A stretch of 64,000 bases of DNA, from the NCBI GenBank assembly GCA_964371075.1, contig CAYJKN010000001.1, positions 496,001 through 560,000 on the forward strand, in the 5' to 3' direction. The DNA is from UTCHB3 sp964371075 (GTDB taxonomy: Bacteria; Bacteroidota; Ignavibacteria; Ignavibacteriales; Ignavibacteriaceae). Under the pieces are notes generated by a model. It made no database searches. It worked only from the letters and a program-made list of their open reading frames with translations, and was not told the DNA's origin. The translations under genes and the position numbers were made by a program. This document shows positions 35,000-45,200 of this stretch, in pieces; position 1 is the first letter of the stretch, and each line of letters opens with the position of its first letter.

Positions 35000-36835
35000 T
35001 TATTCAACTGTTACGCTTTTAGCTAGATTTCGTGGTTGGTCCACATTTAAGCCCTTTTTCATCGCAATGTGGTACGCGAGCAGTTGAAGCGGAATAACGG
35101 TCAGGATTGGCATCAGGATCGATCTTGTAGTGGGTATCTTTATAGAGTAATCAGCGAGATTATCAATCTGATTATCATTGGTAGTCGCTATGGCAATTAC
35201 TTTGCCTTTGCGTGCCTTTATCTCTTCGATATTACTTACAATTTTATCATAAGTAGCATCTTTAGGCGCAATGAATACCACAGGCATATTTTCGTCGACC
35301 AATGCAATTGGACCGTGCTTCATTTCAGCCGCGGGGTAACCTTCTGCGTGAATGTATGAAATTTCTTTCAACTTCAGAGCGCCCTCCAATGCCACGGGGA
35401 AGTTGTACCCTCTCCCTAAATAAAGGAAGTTTGTGGCATTTTTGAATTGTTCAGCTATTTCTTCTATAAGTGAATTTTGTTTTAATATCTCCCGTGCATA
35501 GTCGGGAATCTTCTTAAATTCTGTTACGAGTTCAATTCCTTCGGCTTCAGACATCCCTTTTCTTCTTCCAAGAAGAATTGTGATAAGTGCCAAAACAACA
35601 AGTTGTGAAGTGAAAGCTTTTGTTGAAGCAACACCTATCTCCGGACCTGCATGTACATAGACACCTGAGTGGCTCTCACGGGCAATTGAACTGCCAACGA
35701 CGTTACATATACCCAAACAGAGTGCACCCCGCCTCTTGGCTTCCTTAAGAGCTGCAAGAGTATCGGCGGTTTCACCCGATTGCGATATAAAAAATACTGC
35801 ATCACCGGGACCGATAATTGGATTCCTGTATCTGAACTCACTGGCATATTCCACTTCAGTGGGAATTCTGAGATAGGTCTCAAACATATACTTCCCAACC
35901 AGAGCTGAATGCCACGAAGTGCCACAAGCTACAATCATGATCCGTTTTACATAAAGCAGATGATCGAGAACATTTTCAAGTCCACCAAGTTTCACATCTC
36001 CGGTGTCCATCAATAATCTGCCACGGATGGAGTTTTTCAGAGATTCAGGTTGTTCCATAATCTCTTTGAGCATAAATGTAGGGTATCCCCCTTTATCTAT
36101 CTCATCAAGTGTCATTTCAATCTGATGAACGACCTTGTTTACCTCCTCTTCATTTGCAATCGTTTTGGTCAGATAGTGGTCTTTAAAAACCTCTGCTATC
36201 TCACCATCTTCCATATAAATCACCTGTTTTGTGTGCTGCAAAATTGCCGTCACATCTGATGCCACAAAGTTTTCGCCGACACCAATTCCGAGAACCAGTG
36301 GTGAACCTTTTTTAGCAGCTATAATTCTATCTGGTTCAGCAGTAGAGAGAACTGCAATACCGTATGTTCCTTCTACTTCATTTAATCCCCTGCGTACAGC
36401 TTCAAATAAAGTGTACCCCTCTTTGAGATAAGTATCAAAAAGATTCGAAAGTACCTCAGTATCGGTGGCACTCTTAAAAGTGTAACCCAACTTTTTTAAC
36501 CCGGTTTTAAGGGTTGAGTAGTTTTCTATAATTCCATTATGGATTAGAACAAGGCTGTTATCGTTGTTTGCATGTGGATGGGCATTAATCTCATTCGGTT
36601 CACCGTGGGTTGCCCAACGGGTATGACCTATTCCAATGTTTGAGTCGATTCCACTTTTGTCGATTGCTGCCTGAAGTTCAGCAACTTTCCCCTTAATCTT
36701 GGTTATTTCAATCTTGCCGTCACGAACCACACCGATACCGGCGGAATCATAACCTCTGTACTCAAGTCGTTTCAACCCTTCAACAATAACCGGTACACAA
36801 CTTCTGTTACCTATGTATCCAACAATTCCACACAT
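35000..36835 (-). CDS. glmS: Glutamine-fructose-6-phosphate aminotransferase (isomerizing)
   Basis: A 611-residue enzyme that makes glucosamine-6-phosphate for peptidoglycan and LPS. The N-terminal glutaminase begins M-C2-GIVGYIG with the nucleophilic Cys, followed by TRWATHGEPNEINAHPH. Two SIS domains follow (CGTSWHSALVG; SQSGETADTLAAL; KLKEISYIHAEGYPAAEMKHGP), and the C-terminus NLAKSVTVE carries the catalytic Lys. First gene of the glmS-cDPGS-arcC-argF unit. The 131 bases upstream show no glmS ribozyme or clear promoter. Confidence 0.96.
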   Translation of the reverse strand: MCGIVGYIGNRSCVPVIVEGLKRLEYRGYDSAGIGVVRDGKIEITKIKGKVAELQAAIDKSGIDSNIGIGHTRWATHGEPNEINAHPHANNDNSLVLIHNGIIENYSTLKTGLKKLGYTFKSATDTEVLSNLFDTYLKEGYTLFEAVRRGLNEVEGTYGIAVLSTAEPDRIIAAKKGSPLVLGIGVGENFVASDVTAILQHTKQVIYMEDGEIAEVFKDHYLTKTIANEEEVNKVVHQIEMTLDEIDKGGYPTFMLKEIMEQPESLKNSIRGRLLMDTGDVKLGGLENVLDHLLYVKRIMIVACGTSWHSALVGKYMFETYLRIPTEVEYASEFRYRNPIIGPGDAVFFISQSGETADTLAALKEAKRRGALCLGICNVVGSSIARESHSGVYVHAGPEIGVASTKAFTSQLVVLALITILLGRRKGMSEAEGIELVTEFKKIPDYAREILKQNSLIEEIAEQFKNATNFLYLGRGYNFPVALEGALKLKEISYIHAEGYPAAEMKHGPIALVDENMPVVFIAPKDATYDKIVSNIEEIKARKGKVIAIATTNDNQIDNLADYSIKIPTTRSILMPILTVIPLQLLAYHIAMKKGLNVDQPRNLAKSVTVE

Positions 36836-36966
36836 GGGCTAATCCTGTATTAAAAAAATAATAAACTACATTTAATAAGATAAAAAACTTTATCAATATG
36901 GAAAACTCTTAAACGCATAAAAAAATAATTTTGGTCTGTTTCTCGCAAATCAGACTTTTTTTATTC

Positions 36967-39900
36967 CTATTTAACCTTGGCTATTTTTTCGATCGTTGTT
37001 TTTGTTTTGTCTTTATACCGTGTTATCAACTTGTAAAGGTAAACGCCATTGGCAATTTCATCACCATCAGCATCCCGGCCGTCCCAATAAATTTTATTTA
37101 ACCCGATTTGCATTGAAGTTGCAGGAATCACAAGTTCTTTGATTAGTCTTCCGGCAATGGTAAATATTTTAATTTTAACCTCATCCGGCAGTGTGTTACC
37201 TCTTAGTTCATAGGTGAACCAGGTTTCATCTGTAAATGGATTGGGATAATTGTAAATCCGCTCAATTGCATCCTTGTCAAAAACAAAAAACTGATATTTC
37301 TGTGCCACACTGCTGTAAGGAATGTCGGAAGCATCCTTAGTAAACACCTCCAAAGTTTGTTTCCCTTCTTTAAACACAGGTTTCCAGCTGACATACAATT
37401 TAGAGTTTGGATATGGCGTGTAGGAGAAATGAACACTGTCTTTCATAAACCCGATAGGCTTGCCATTGTGTACGATACTTAATCTTGTGGTATCCAATGG
37501 CAATGGACTGTTGTCTGTGAGAGTAATCTCAATCAAAGGACTGTTGGCGATGATATCTCCATTTATGATCTCTTTTCCATCAAAAGTCAACTTAAAATCG
37601 GGTTTTACCGTGTCTCTCGCCACATAAAAACTGTCTGCACCAAGATTGTTGAAAGTATACATCTCAGTACCAGCCATCGTAACAACAGCTTTTACCTTGT
37701 TGTGAAATATAATTTTTGAAGTATTGATTGTATGTTTCACTGTGTAAAATGTGTCGGCAGGGATCTTAATTTTGGTCGTGTAAAATGGTTCGTTTGCGGT
37801 ACCAAGATAAAATTGCACAGTACAACTATCGGAATCAACTTTACCCACATTTGTTACTTTCAGATCTATATTTATATCAAACCCCTGCATTAGACTGTCG
37901 GGGGTGAAAGTGAAATCGTTGTTTGAAATCGTAATTTCCGGTAACCCGGTTGCAGCTTCAAATGCCACTTTTTTAAGATAAATCGGATTTGTCGATGAAA
38001 GTGATGAATCTGTAAAAGTGAAAAAAGCCTTAAGTCTCGTATATACCATTTCATGCACCTGATTAAGTGGATAAGGTGACGGCACATTTACAGCCAGAGT
38101 ATCCCATTTGAGAGTCTGACTATTGAATCCGGCCACTGATGCAGAAAATTTGGATGAAGCCGATCCACCAACTATATCATAGGTAAAATTCTTCCAGTCC
38201 CTCGCCGGACCAACTTCTGTTGAAGTTACTTTCCCCTGAGCATCAAAATAATAACCTGAAAACACCCCAATCCCTTTAATTAGGTGACTTCCACGTATAT
38301 AATTTGCAGCCACTACTTCGTCTCTTATATCATCATAATACCAAGATGAAAATTGTTTTGGTAATCCCGTTCCCGGCAAAACTGTGAACCACTCACCGAG
38401 ATATGTACCATCACTGATTTTAAATGCACTCATGAAGCCGGAATTAAAATTTTCAGTTACATAAAGGATGTCATCAACCACAAAAAAGCCACTAATCCAC
38501 CCTTCCTGATAAGATTCAAGTGAAGGATAAACATATTCCCTGACCAGCGAAAAATTGTTTTCAGATTCAAATACTCGCAACGCATACACATTTTTGCCTT
38601 GAAGATTTTTTATCGCAAGATTATATAGTTTACTGCCGCTTGATGAAATGAGAAATTTACCATTTCTGGGTGTTGCTGTTTCAAGGTCGATAAGACTGTC
38701 AGGGATGGCAACAGTGTCCATTTCCCCTGTTGAAGGAGTTAATCTAAGCAGGTAGGCGGGACTCTCTTGTGGCACATATATTTTATCTTTGATAGTTGTT
38801 ATTTGCAACCTTATCTGCTCATAGAAATTTGGAACAACTCCATAATATTCTCCACGAGTAGTGCCATTGTTTCCCGTTCCAACTATATGGATTTCCGATT
38901 TCCCTTCAGGATTATTCTGATAAGCACTAAACCAGTATTCTGCAAGATAATAATAGGTTCCGTCACCGGTGAAACAATTTAATGCGATGCTGTCTAATTC
39001 AGAAACAGCACCAAGGTCAATTTTATACTTTAATCTCGATGTTTGAGGTTTTGGTATGTTGAGTGAAGTATTGAGGATTAAACCATCAAACTGATTTGAA
39101 AAATTTACATTCTCTGTCTCAAAAAGTCGCAACTGTGTCCCTGAATAAGTGAAACCTTCCACGGGTGGATCTACCGTATTAAATGTTCGAGTTGACGACC
39201 ACCGGCCCAAATTATTACCATCCACAATTCTCGATCGCCAGAAGAACCTGCCGGGATTAAGAGTTGTATTTTTGTAAGTTAATAAACCATCAGTTCCCGT
39301 CAGATTTCCACTATTCACGAGTGGTGATATAAAAGTGAAAGATGTGTCGAACTCAACCTGATAACTAAAATTCCGGTTAATATAGTAACCAATATCAGAA
39401 ATTTTTATTTCAGGTGTGGTTAAAGAAGTGAAACCGTCTTCAGGTGAAATAATACTCGGATCTGAAATGTTAAATACAGCTATAACACCCGACGCTATGT
39501 TATCTGAGTGATCATCTTCAGCTACAAGATTGTCATCATTAATTTCGGCAGTTAGTGTGATCAATCCACTTTTCTTGGGTATCCAGATAAATTCGGTTGA
39601 ATCGTTATTACCAAATCCCGGAATTCGTTTGGTTGCAACCACCCCTGAAGTATCTTGTGAAGAAAAGCTGAGTTTTACAGTGACACTGTCGTTGGTTCTG
39701 ATACCAAAGTTTGACATTGTAAGTTTTATTTTTACTGTATCATCAACAAGCGGATTTGTAGTTAAAAACTTCAAATCACTGTTTTCAAGCACAAAATCAG
39801 GTTTTTTCGGAAGGACAATTTCCAAACCGGGTTCACCCAGATAGGTTAAAAGTGCAATCTGGTTGATATAATAACCGACAGGAGGAGTTCTCACTTTTGA

Positions 39901-42714
39901 AGCAAGAATCGCTTTGCCCGAGATGGTGTTTTTTAAGTTAAAAACTTCATCAAAAAAGAGACTGTTGTAATAGGTTCCTATCTGCCAGAGGGTCAGACCC
40001 GAACTTCCAAAAAATCCAATTGCTCCTTTATCCGGTATCTTAACAAACTGTTCGCCGAATACATCCTGATTATCAAAATGCGCAGTATAACAGGTAACAC
40101 TAATAATAAGTGGCAGTCTGCCGGCATTATTAAGAGTATAGATATCATTATTGAGGAATGTCAAATCCCACTGATAACCACCACCATGACCATAATAGTT
40201 GGTGAGAGCAGCACCCTTGTCAAAAGCACTTTTGATTTCCGGTGTTGAACCTTGATACGGGACCTCCGAAGGATTGTTAGGAAAGCGTATCACAACTGAT
40301 GCATCGTAACCTAAAGGATTAAGAAAATTTTGTTTTAATTTTAGAGATTCACGGTTAAATCCAAACTGAAGTTCATCACCTGCGTCGATACCGGACGATA
40401 ATAACATCACCGTTTCGCGCCATTTTTTACCATTGTCTGTCGGATAGTTTTCAAGTTTATCAAGGAATGTCATCCCTTCTTCAACCGTTTCGATGGATAT
40501 TCTTGATAATGCCATATCGGGGGTAACACCACTCCCGGTTACAGCTACAAATCCGTTATCACTCGCAGATTGACCATACTGGTACGAATGAAATGGTATC
40601 GATGGGATATAATTTTCTCTACTTTCAGGCAATATTTTTCTATAATCGTAACTCATATCTCCGACAAGAGTAACATATAGAGGTGCAGGTCTTGCAAAGG
40701 AATTAAATGCAAATGCCAGAAAATCCCTAATCGCGTAAGGGTCCATCAACCCGTGTGAAAATTCATCATAAATTTCAAGTACATCAGCAATATAAACTCG
40801 CGGAGGTGTTGAGCCGTTACCAATTGGTCTGCTGCTTCTGAATGTTGCAAGTCTTTCAGCAACACTTCTGAATTTGGGATGTGTAATAATTATATAATCA
40901 GCACCGTTTGCGATATCTCGAAGGCGTGAAGGTGTATCAACTCTTATGGAGTCAACAGATTTGCCGTATAATGAATCAACAGCGAAATACTCTGATGCGG
41001 TATACAAACTATCCTGAAAAAGAGCCACCCCGTTAGGTGGTCCTGTTAGCAGATTGTTTACATAAACTATATTTTTTGCAGGTACATATACATGCATCGT
41101 AGGAGATGTCCACTGCCACATGTAATATCTGACATTAGTATTGTATCCGTCGGGACTTTTAAAGAAATAATGATTCCCATTTGTCCTGTTCAGCTTAAAA
41201 TACTCAAACTCAATCCAATTCAGTCTTATTTCATCATTGCCGCCACCTGTGCAGACATCACCGTCAAGGATGATCGTAAATTGGTTGCCTGTAGAAACAA
41301 TAACAATCGAATCATTTACCGATTGGAATGTTGTGTCAAAGGTAAAAGCTTCCTGCCCATTCCATTTCCTGATACCAATCAGTTTGTCATTAATGAAAAA
41401 TTTTACACTATGAACATAATTACAAGGAACGACTGTGGTTGTTAAACCATGTAAATTAACTTTCACTCGAAAATAACGAATGTCGGCACTTATGTTCACA
41501 GGAGCATCAAATCGTTGTGAATATCCTATCTCAGGAGTTCCATTTTTTGAGGTTAGTTTTTTCCAATACCAGTAATCTCTTTTTTCATTGGGTGCCCATC
41601 CAAGACGCTCATAAATTTCATCAGACTCCCACCGGAGTGTTGCTTTTACTGTGTTTACCTCAGGTTGACTTACAGTTGGATAACCTGTCTTGCTTGTATA
41701 TCGCAATCCTGAAGTGTCAGCTTCGTAAGAGAACCAAAAGATGTTAGACTTATTGTAAAGGTTCATCTTTGTGTATGGTGATGGAGGAACACTGTCACCA
41801 ACAAATATTATATAATCCCCCGAACTGAATCGTGTATTACTACTCACAATGGAAATAGGCACTTCACCTTTAGTGGAAAAAATCTGTAATTTCTCAACCC
41901 TGATGTTCCTGTCAGTTGGCATTCCGGCAGCAACCAGTTCATCATAAGTGAGTTTATAGACATCACTTTTGTTCAAATAGAGTTTAAAATATTGTTTGTC
42001 GGGGTTGTACCAATTGTTACTTTGAGCAGTTATTCCGTCCTTCAGGTTTTTCTTCTCACCGATCCAGTTTTTGGCTTCGTCAAAATTGAGTACAGCATTT
42101 TGCAAAAATTCGATTGTAGCGTGATCTTCAACACCCTGGACTGTAAAACCGTCGTTAAACTGATTGTTAAAATCAACTCTTACGGTTATTGAGTTATATT
42201 TTACGATCTCTCTTGTGACAGGGTTATATTGATAAGGAGAGAGAATAACAGGCTGAACTTCAGCAAAACGAAATGAATATCTTCCCTCAAGCCTCGCCAG
42301 ACTGTTAGGAAAATTTTTATCGGAATTGTAAACATCTTTATCAAAGAATAGTTGATCAGGCTCAAAGGTGAGCGAATCGATGAGGGTGAAAGGTAGAATA
42401 AAACGATTATCGACCTTCCCCTTTTCAGAGGCAATAATCTGTATTTTTGGATTTGCGTTGTAATTTATACCGAGGGATACAGAATATTCCGGTATCGTTG
42501 GTTCACCAGCCTTAATGAAATACATCCCATCACCGGAGAACCAGGTAAATTTCCTTCCGTTTACCATAGTATCTCTCATTTCTGCGAAATCCCTAAAATC
42601 AAACTTTATAATTGCATATTCTGCATTTTTTTCCAGTATTTGATATTTTTGAGGTAGAGAGTTGATTGTAAACAGCAGAAGAAAGAATGATATTAATCCG
42701 ACTATTCTGGGCAT
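36967..42714 (-). CDS. C25 family cysteine peptidase with T9SS tail (PorU2-like)
   Basis: A 1915-residue secreted protein. Signal peptide (ends SLPQ), a beta-rich prodomain to about residue 600, then a gingipain/C25 catalytic core at about 600-960 with the dyad His843 (YYGHGGG) and Cys875 (SVTCYTAHFD). CARDB/Ig-like modules follow, and a C-terminal T9SS-type domain (YNYPNPFTDETWFTYE ... DGDEIANGVYLYKL). PorU, the T9SS sortase, has this kind of core. The far greater length and the tail match the uncharacterised PorU2 type. Transcribed after the sugar-transferase and Wzi-like genes (86-base gap). Either an accessory sortase or a secreted protease is possible. Confidence 0.85.
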   Translation of the reverse strand: MPRIVGLISFFLLLFTINSLPQKYQILEKNAEYAIIKFDFRDFAEMRDTMVNGRKFTWFSGDGMYFIKAGEPTIPEYSVSLGINYNANPKIQIIASEKGKVDNRFILPFTLIDSLTFEPDQLFFDKDVYNSDKNFPNSLARLEGRYSFRFAEVQPVILSPYQYNPVTREIVKYNSITVRVDFNNQFNDGFTVQGVEDHATIEFLQNAVLNFDEAKNWIGEKKNLKDGITAQSNNWYNPDKQYFKLYLNKSDVYKLTYDELVAAGMPTDRNIRVEKLQIFSTKGEVPISIVSSNTRFSSGDYIIFVGDSVPPSPYTKMNLYNKSNIFWFSYEADTSGLRYTSKTGYPTVSQPEVNTVKATLRWESDEIYERLGWAPNEKRDYWYWKKLTSKNGTPEIGYSQRFDAPVNISADIRYFRVKVNLHGLTTTVVPCNYVHSVKFFINDKLIGIRKWNGQEAFTFDTTFQSVNDSIVIVSTGNQFTIILDGDVCTGGGNDEIRLNWIEFEYFKLNRTNGNHYFFKSPDGYNTNVRYYMWQWTSPTMHVYVPAKNIVYVNNLLTGPPNGVALFQDSLYTASEYFAVDSLYGKSVDSIRVDTPSRLRDIANGADYIIITHPKFRSVAERLATFRSSRPIGNGSTPPRVYIADVLEIYDEFSHGLMDPYAIRDFLAFAFNSFARPAPLYVTLVGDMSYDYRKILPESRENYIPSIPFHSYQYGQSASDNGFVAVTGSGVTPDMALSRISIETVEEGMTFLDKLENYPTDNGKKWRETVMLLSSGIDAGDELQFGFNRESLKLKQNFLNPLGYDASVVIRFPNNPSEVPYQGSTPEIKSAFDKGAALTNYYGHGGGYQWDLTFLNNDIYTLNNAGRLPLIISVTCYTAHFDNQDVFGEQFVKIPDKGAIGFFGSSGLTLWQIGTYYNSLFFDEVFNLKNTISGKAILASKVRTPPVGYYINQIALLTYLGEPGLEIVLPKKPDFVLENSDLKFLTTNPLVDDTVKIKLTMSNFGIRTNDSVTVKLSFSSQDTSGVVATKRIPGFGNNDSTEFIWIPKKSGLITLTAEINDDNLVAEDDHSDNIASGVIAVFNISDPSIISPEDGFTSLTTPEIKISDIGYYINRNFSYQVEFDTSFTFISPLVNSGNLTGTDGLLTYKNTTLNPGRFFWRSRIVDGNNLGRWSSTRTFNTVDPPVEGFTYSGTQLRLFETENVNFSNQFDGLILNTSLNIPKPQTSRLKYKIDLGAVSELDSIALNCFTGDGTYYYLAEYWFSAYQNNPEGKSEIHIVGTGNNGTTRGEYYGVVPNFYEQIRLQITTIKDKIYVPQESPAYLLRLTPSTGEMDTVAIPDSLIDLETATPRNGKFLISSSGSKLYNLAIKNLQGKNVYALRVFESENNFSLVREYVYPSLESYQEGWISGFFVVDDILYVTENFNSGFMSAFKISDGTYLGEWFTVLPGTGLPKQFSSWYYDDIRDEVVAANYIRGSHLIKGIGVFSGYYFDAQGKVTSTEVGPARDWKNFTYDIVGGSASSKFSASVAGFNSQTLKWDTLAVNVPSPYPLNQVHEMVYTRLKAFFTFTDSSLSSTNPIYLKKVAFEAATGLPEITISNNDFTFTPDSLMQGFDINIDLKVTNVGKVDSDSCTVQFYLGTANEPFYTTKIKIPADTFYTVKHTINTSKIIFHNKVKAVVTMAGTEMYTFNNLGADSFYVARDTVKPDFKLTFDGKEIINGDIIANSPLIEITLTDNSPLPLDTTRLSIVHNGKPIGFMKDSVHFSYTPYPNSKLYVSWKPVFKEGKQTLEVFTKDASDIPYSSVAQKYQFFVFDKDAIERIYNYPNPFTDETWFTYELRGNTLPDEVKIKIFTIAGRLIKELVIPATSMQIGLNKIYWDGRDADGDEIANGVYLYKLITRYKDKTKTTIEKIAKVK

Positions 42715-42800
42715 ATATTAACCATTGTTTGCATAAAATGAAATTTAATTTACAACCAAATCATTCAGTAAAACAAGTGAAAAAATAGTAGTATTTAGGG

Positions 42801-44441
42801 TTAAAAATAGAGGAGACTTATTGAAGTATAAAAATAGTTCTCCGGTAGAGGCACATTAAAATTACTTTTGTTAAAAATATACCCCGCTTTAATCAGAGTG
42901 TTGGCACCTGGAGTATAAAAAAGTAAAAATTCTACTGTGGTTGTGTTCTGAAATTCTCCGGCGAGAAACCATGCATCCTCTGATGAGAGTTGATTTGTAC
43001 TGATATAAAATGACCCACCATGATTTTGCAGAAGATTTCCCAAATTATCATAAATATTTTCTCCGTGTCTGATATGTTTAAAATCCATGGATAGTCTCAA
43101 ACGGGGTGTAAACTGATAATCGAGGTGTAAGTTTATCATTTCGGAATTGGGTTTTACGTTAATCCCCAATGGGAAACTGTTGTTGGTATAGGCAAGGTTT
43201 TCACCTTTACCGGGATGAGAAAATGTATAGGGTCTCACAAAATAACAGGTTAAACCCGCAGTCAGTCTGTTGGCAAATTCAGGGATGTAAAGAAGCCCTC
43301 CCATGAATGAAAAACGGTTGTTAATTTTCTGGAATTTGCCCGGTTGAAGAAACTCAAAATTAATGTCATCAAATATCAAACTGCCCGTCAGTTCCATCCC
43401 GTTAAAGGGTTTATACCTGACATCAAGGCCGATAAAAGAGTTGTCGAGGTCTTCCAGAGAGCGTTGTGCCGATTCCCAGAATAAAAAGGGATTGAGGTAG
43501 GCAAGATCAACTCCCCTGTTGGCGTAAACTACAGATTGCCAAAAAGACAATTTTAATCTCTTTGACAAATTCACCGAAATTCTGTTTTGAGCGGTGTATT
43601 TTTCTGCACGGTTTTTATTGTCACCCGAAATCGAATCACCCGGGGTAATAAATTGTGGCGTAACCAGCCACCCGTGCAGGTAGTTGTAAGTGAAAAGGTC
43701 TGTTTTTATCTCGAAACTGATTTTGTCAAAAAACTGGGTGACTGTTGAGATTTTATCTTTGTTATAAAAATTCTCACCCCATTCGGTCCTGTTTCGCGAA
43801 ATTGAACCGGAAAAAATTTCGTGTTCAACAAAAATCCCCCCCTCGGTACCGTCAAAATGGTTCAATCCCGTTTTTCTGAAAGTAAATTTTTGACCAACGA
43901 TATTATCGATTGAGTTTACCTCCCGCGAACCATAGGCATTTCCATTCCACGCAATAATCCAGGCAGATAACCAGTTTTTATAATTAAAACGGGCATAACC
44001 ACCGTATCGGAGGTAAAGTGCAGATTTGTTCGAATAAGAATCGTCACCTGTACCATGTGCCGTTAGATTAAGAACAGGGTCCACAGTAACTGAATAATTT
44101 TCTCCTGAATGTTTAAATAGATGAGAAGGTTTTGATGAAGTTAGATAGTCAATGAAATTAAACCCTTTGTTATCACTCTCCAAAAGAAACATCTCTTCAT
44201 AAAAACTCAATTCTTCAACAAAGGAAACAGGGAGGGTGTTTTTTACATTAAGCAGTTCAGAAAGATTTTTTTTGATTTCAGTTTTACTTTTGGGCAGAAT
44301 AGCATCATCATAATAAGGAATAAATCCGGCTACTGAGGCTCTTCGAAGAAATGAATAAACAGGGTGTTCAGAATTTACGGGTTCAGACTGTGCAAAAATG
44401 GATGAGATGAAAAGAAAGGTTAACAGGATTACCTTTTTCAA
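42801..44441 (-). CDS. Outer-membrane beta-barrel protein, capsule assembly Wzi-like
   Basis: A 546-residue protein with a signal peptide (FLFISSIFAQ) and an N-terminal SLH-like helical part (HPVYSFLRRASVAGFIPYYDDAILPKSK) ahead of many amphipathic beta strands that end in an aromatic residue (ISLLYF), as expected of an outer-membrane barrel. The pattern resembles the Wzi family, which anchors capsule to the outer membrane. The gene begins three bases after an initiating sugar transferase, which supports a surface-polysaccharide role. Specific polysaccharide unknown. Confidence 0.72.
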   Translation of the reverse strand: MKKVILLTFLFISSIFAQSEPVNSEHPVYSFLRRASVAGFIPYYDDAILPKSKTEIKKNLSELLNVKNTLPVSFVEELSFYEEMFLLESDNKGFNFIDYLTSSKPSHLFKHSGENYSVTVDPVLNLTAHGTGDDSYSNKSALYLRYGGYARFNYKNWLSAWIIAWNGNAYGSREVNSIDNIVGQKFTFRKTGLNHFDGTEGGIFVEHEIFSGSISRNRTEWGENFYNKDKISTVTQFFDKISFEIKTDLFTYNYLHGWLVTPQFITPGDSISGDNKNRAEKYTAQNRISVNLSKRLKLSFWQSVVYANRGVDLAYLNPFLFWESAQRSLEDLDNSFIGLDVRYKPFNGMELTGSLIFDDINFEFLQPGKFQKINNRFSFMGGLLYIPEFANRLTAGLTCYFVRPYTFSHPGKGENLAYTNNSFPLGINVKPNSEMINLHLDYQFTPRLRLSMDFKHIRHGENIYDNLGNLLQNHGGSFYISTNQLSSEDAWFLAGEFQNTTTVEFLLFYTPGANTLIKAGYIFNKSNFNVPLPENYFYTSISLLYF

Positions 44442-44444
44442 CTA

Positions 44445-45071
44445 CTATACATTTCCTTCGTTTGTGATTACCACCTTGGGGGTGCGAAGAACAATTCTGA
44501 GATCAGACCAGAAAGTTGCATCTTTATAATATGCTATTTCCATAACAACTCTCTCTTCGGGAGAAAGTGTTTGTCTTCCGTTTATTTGTGATATGCCGGT
44601 GATTCCGGGTTTGAAGTTGAATACTTCTCTTTGATCGGGTGAAAATTGATCTGTTATCTTGGTAAGTTCAGGGCGTGGACCCACAATGCTCATGTCACCT
44701 TTAAGGACATTAATGGCTTGTGGAATCTCATCGATTGACATTCGGCGTAAAATCTTGCCAACTCGTGTAAGACGTGGATCATCCTTCTGTGTAAAATCGG
44801 GACCTAACTGTTCGGCACCATCGATCATTCCACGAAGTTTAATCATTTTAAACGGCTTTCCGCCAAGACCGGTACGGTCCTGGATGAAGAAGGCATCGCC
44901 TTTTGATTCAATTTTTATTGCTATTATAGAGATAAGCAATACAGGCGACGATAGAATAAGCGCAAGGCTGCTCAGAATTACATCTGTCAACCTTTTTATA
45001 AAACTTCCGTATCTTCCCATAGGGTTGTCAATATCTTCACCGTGCCAATTACTTCTTAAGCTATCTTGCAA
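44445..45071 (-). CDS. Undecaprenyl-phosphate sugar phosphotransferase (initiating glycosyltransferase)
   Basis: A 208-residue bacterial sugar transferase (PF02397 type, minimal form with a single membrane segment at about residues 30-52, LSSLALILSSPVLLISII). It has the family core FKMIKLRGM, DPRLTRVGKILRRMSIDEIPQ, GDMSIVGPRPE and PGITGISQINGR. It transfers a sugar-1-phosphate from a UDP-sugar to undecaprenyl phosphate, starting O-antigen, capsule or protein-linked glycan synthesis. No other glycosyltransferases are nearby. The promoter at 45116-45145 belongs to it. Confidence 0.92.
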   Translation of the reverse strand: MQDSLRSNWHGEDIDNPMGRYGSFIKRLTDVILSSLALILSSPVLLISIIAIKIESKGDAFFIQDRTGLGGKPFKMIKLRGMIDGAEQLGPDFTQKDDPRLTRVGKILRRMSIDEIPQAINVLKGDMSIVGPRPELTKITDQFSPDQREVFNFKPGITGISQINGRQTLSPEERVVMEIAYYKDATFWSDLRIVLRTPKVVITNEGNV

Positions 45072-45115
45072 ATCGGCTTTTTGATCTCCGTTAGTTATCT
45101 CAATTTTGTAACCTT

Positions 45116-45145
45116 CAAAACTAATGTTTTTTTAGATTTTATCAA
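45116..45145 (-). promoter_or_regulatory. Bacteroidota-type promoter (TTG-N19-TAGTTTTG) of the sugar transferase gene
   Basis: On the minus strand TTG (45145-45143), a 19-base spacer and TAGTTTTG (45123-45116), 44 bases before the ATG at 45071. A second TAGTTTTG at 45150-45143 lacks a well-spaced TTG. Confidence 0.62.
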
Positions 45146-45200
45146 AACTAATAAGCATCAAAATCAATATTAATTTACAGAATTCAACGGGGCTCACATT

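Noticed and set aside
36836..36966. glmS ribozyme or riboswitch upstream of glmS
   Set aside because: The leader is A/T-rich and lacks the conserved ribozyme core; only a weak 5-bp stem (36934-36955) is present, which I also do not call as a terminator.
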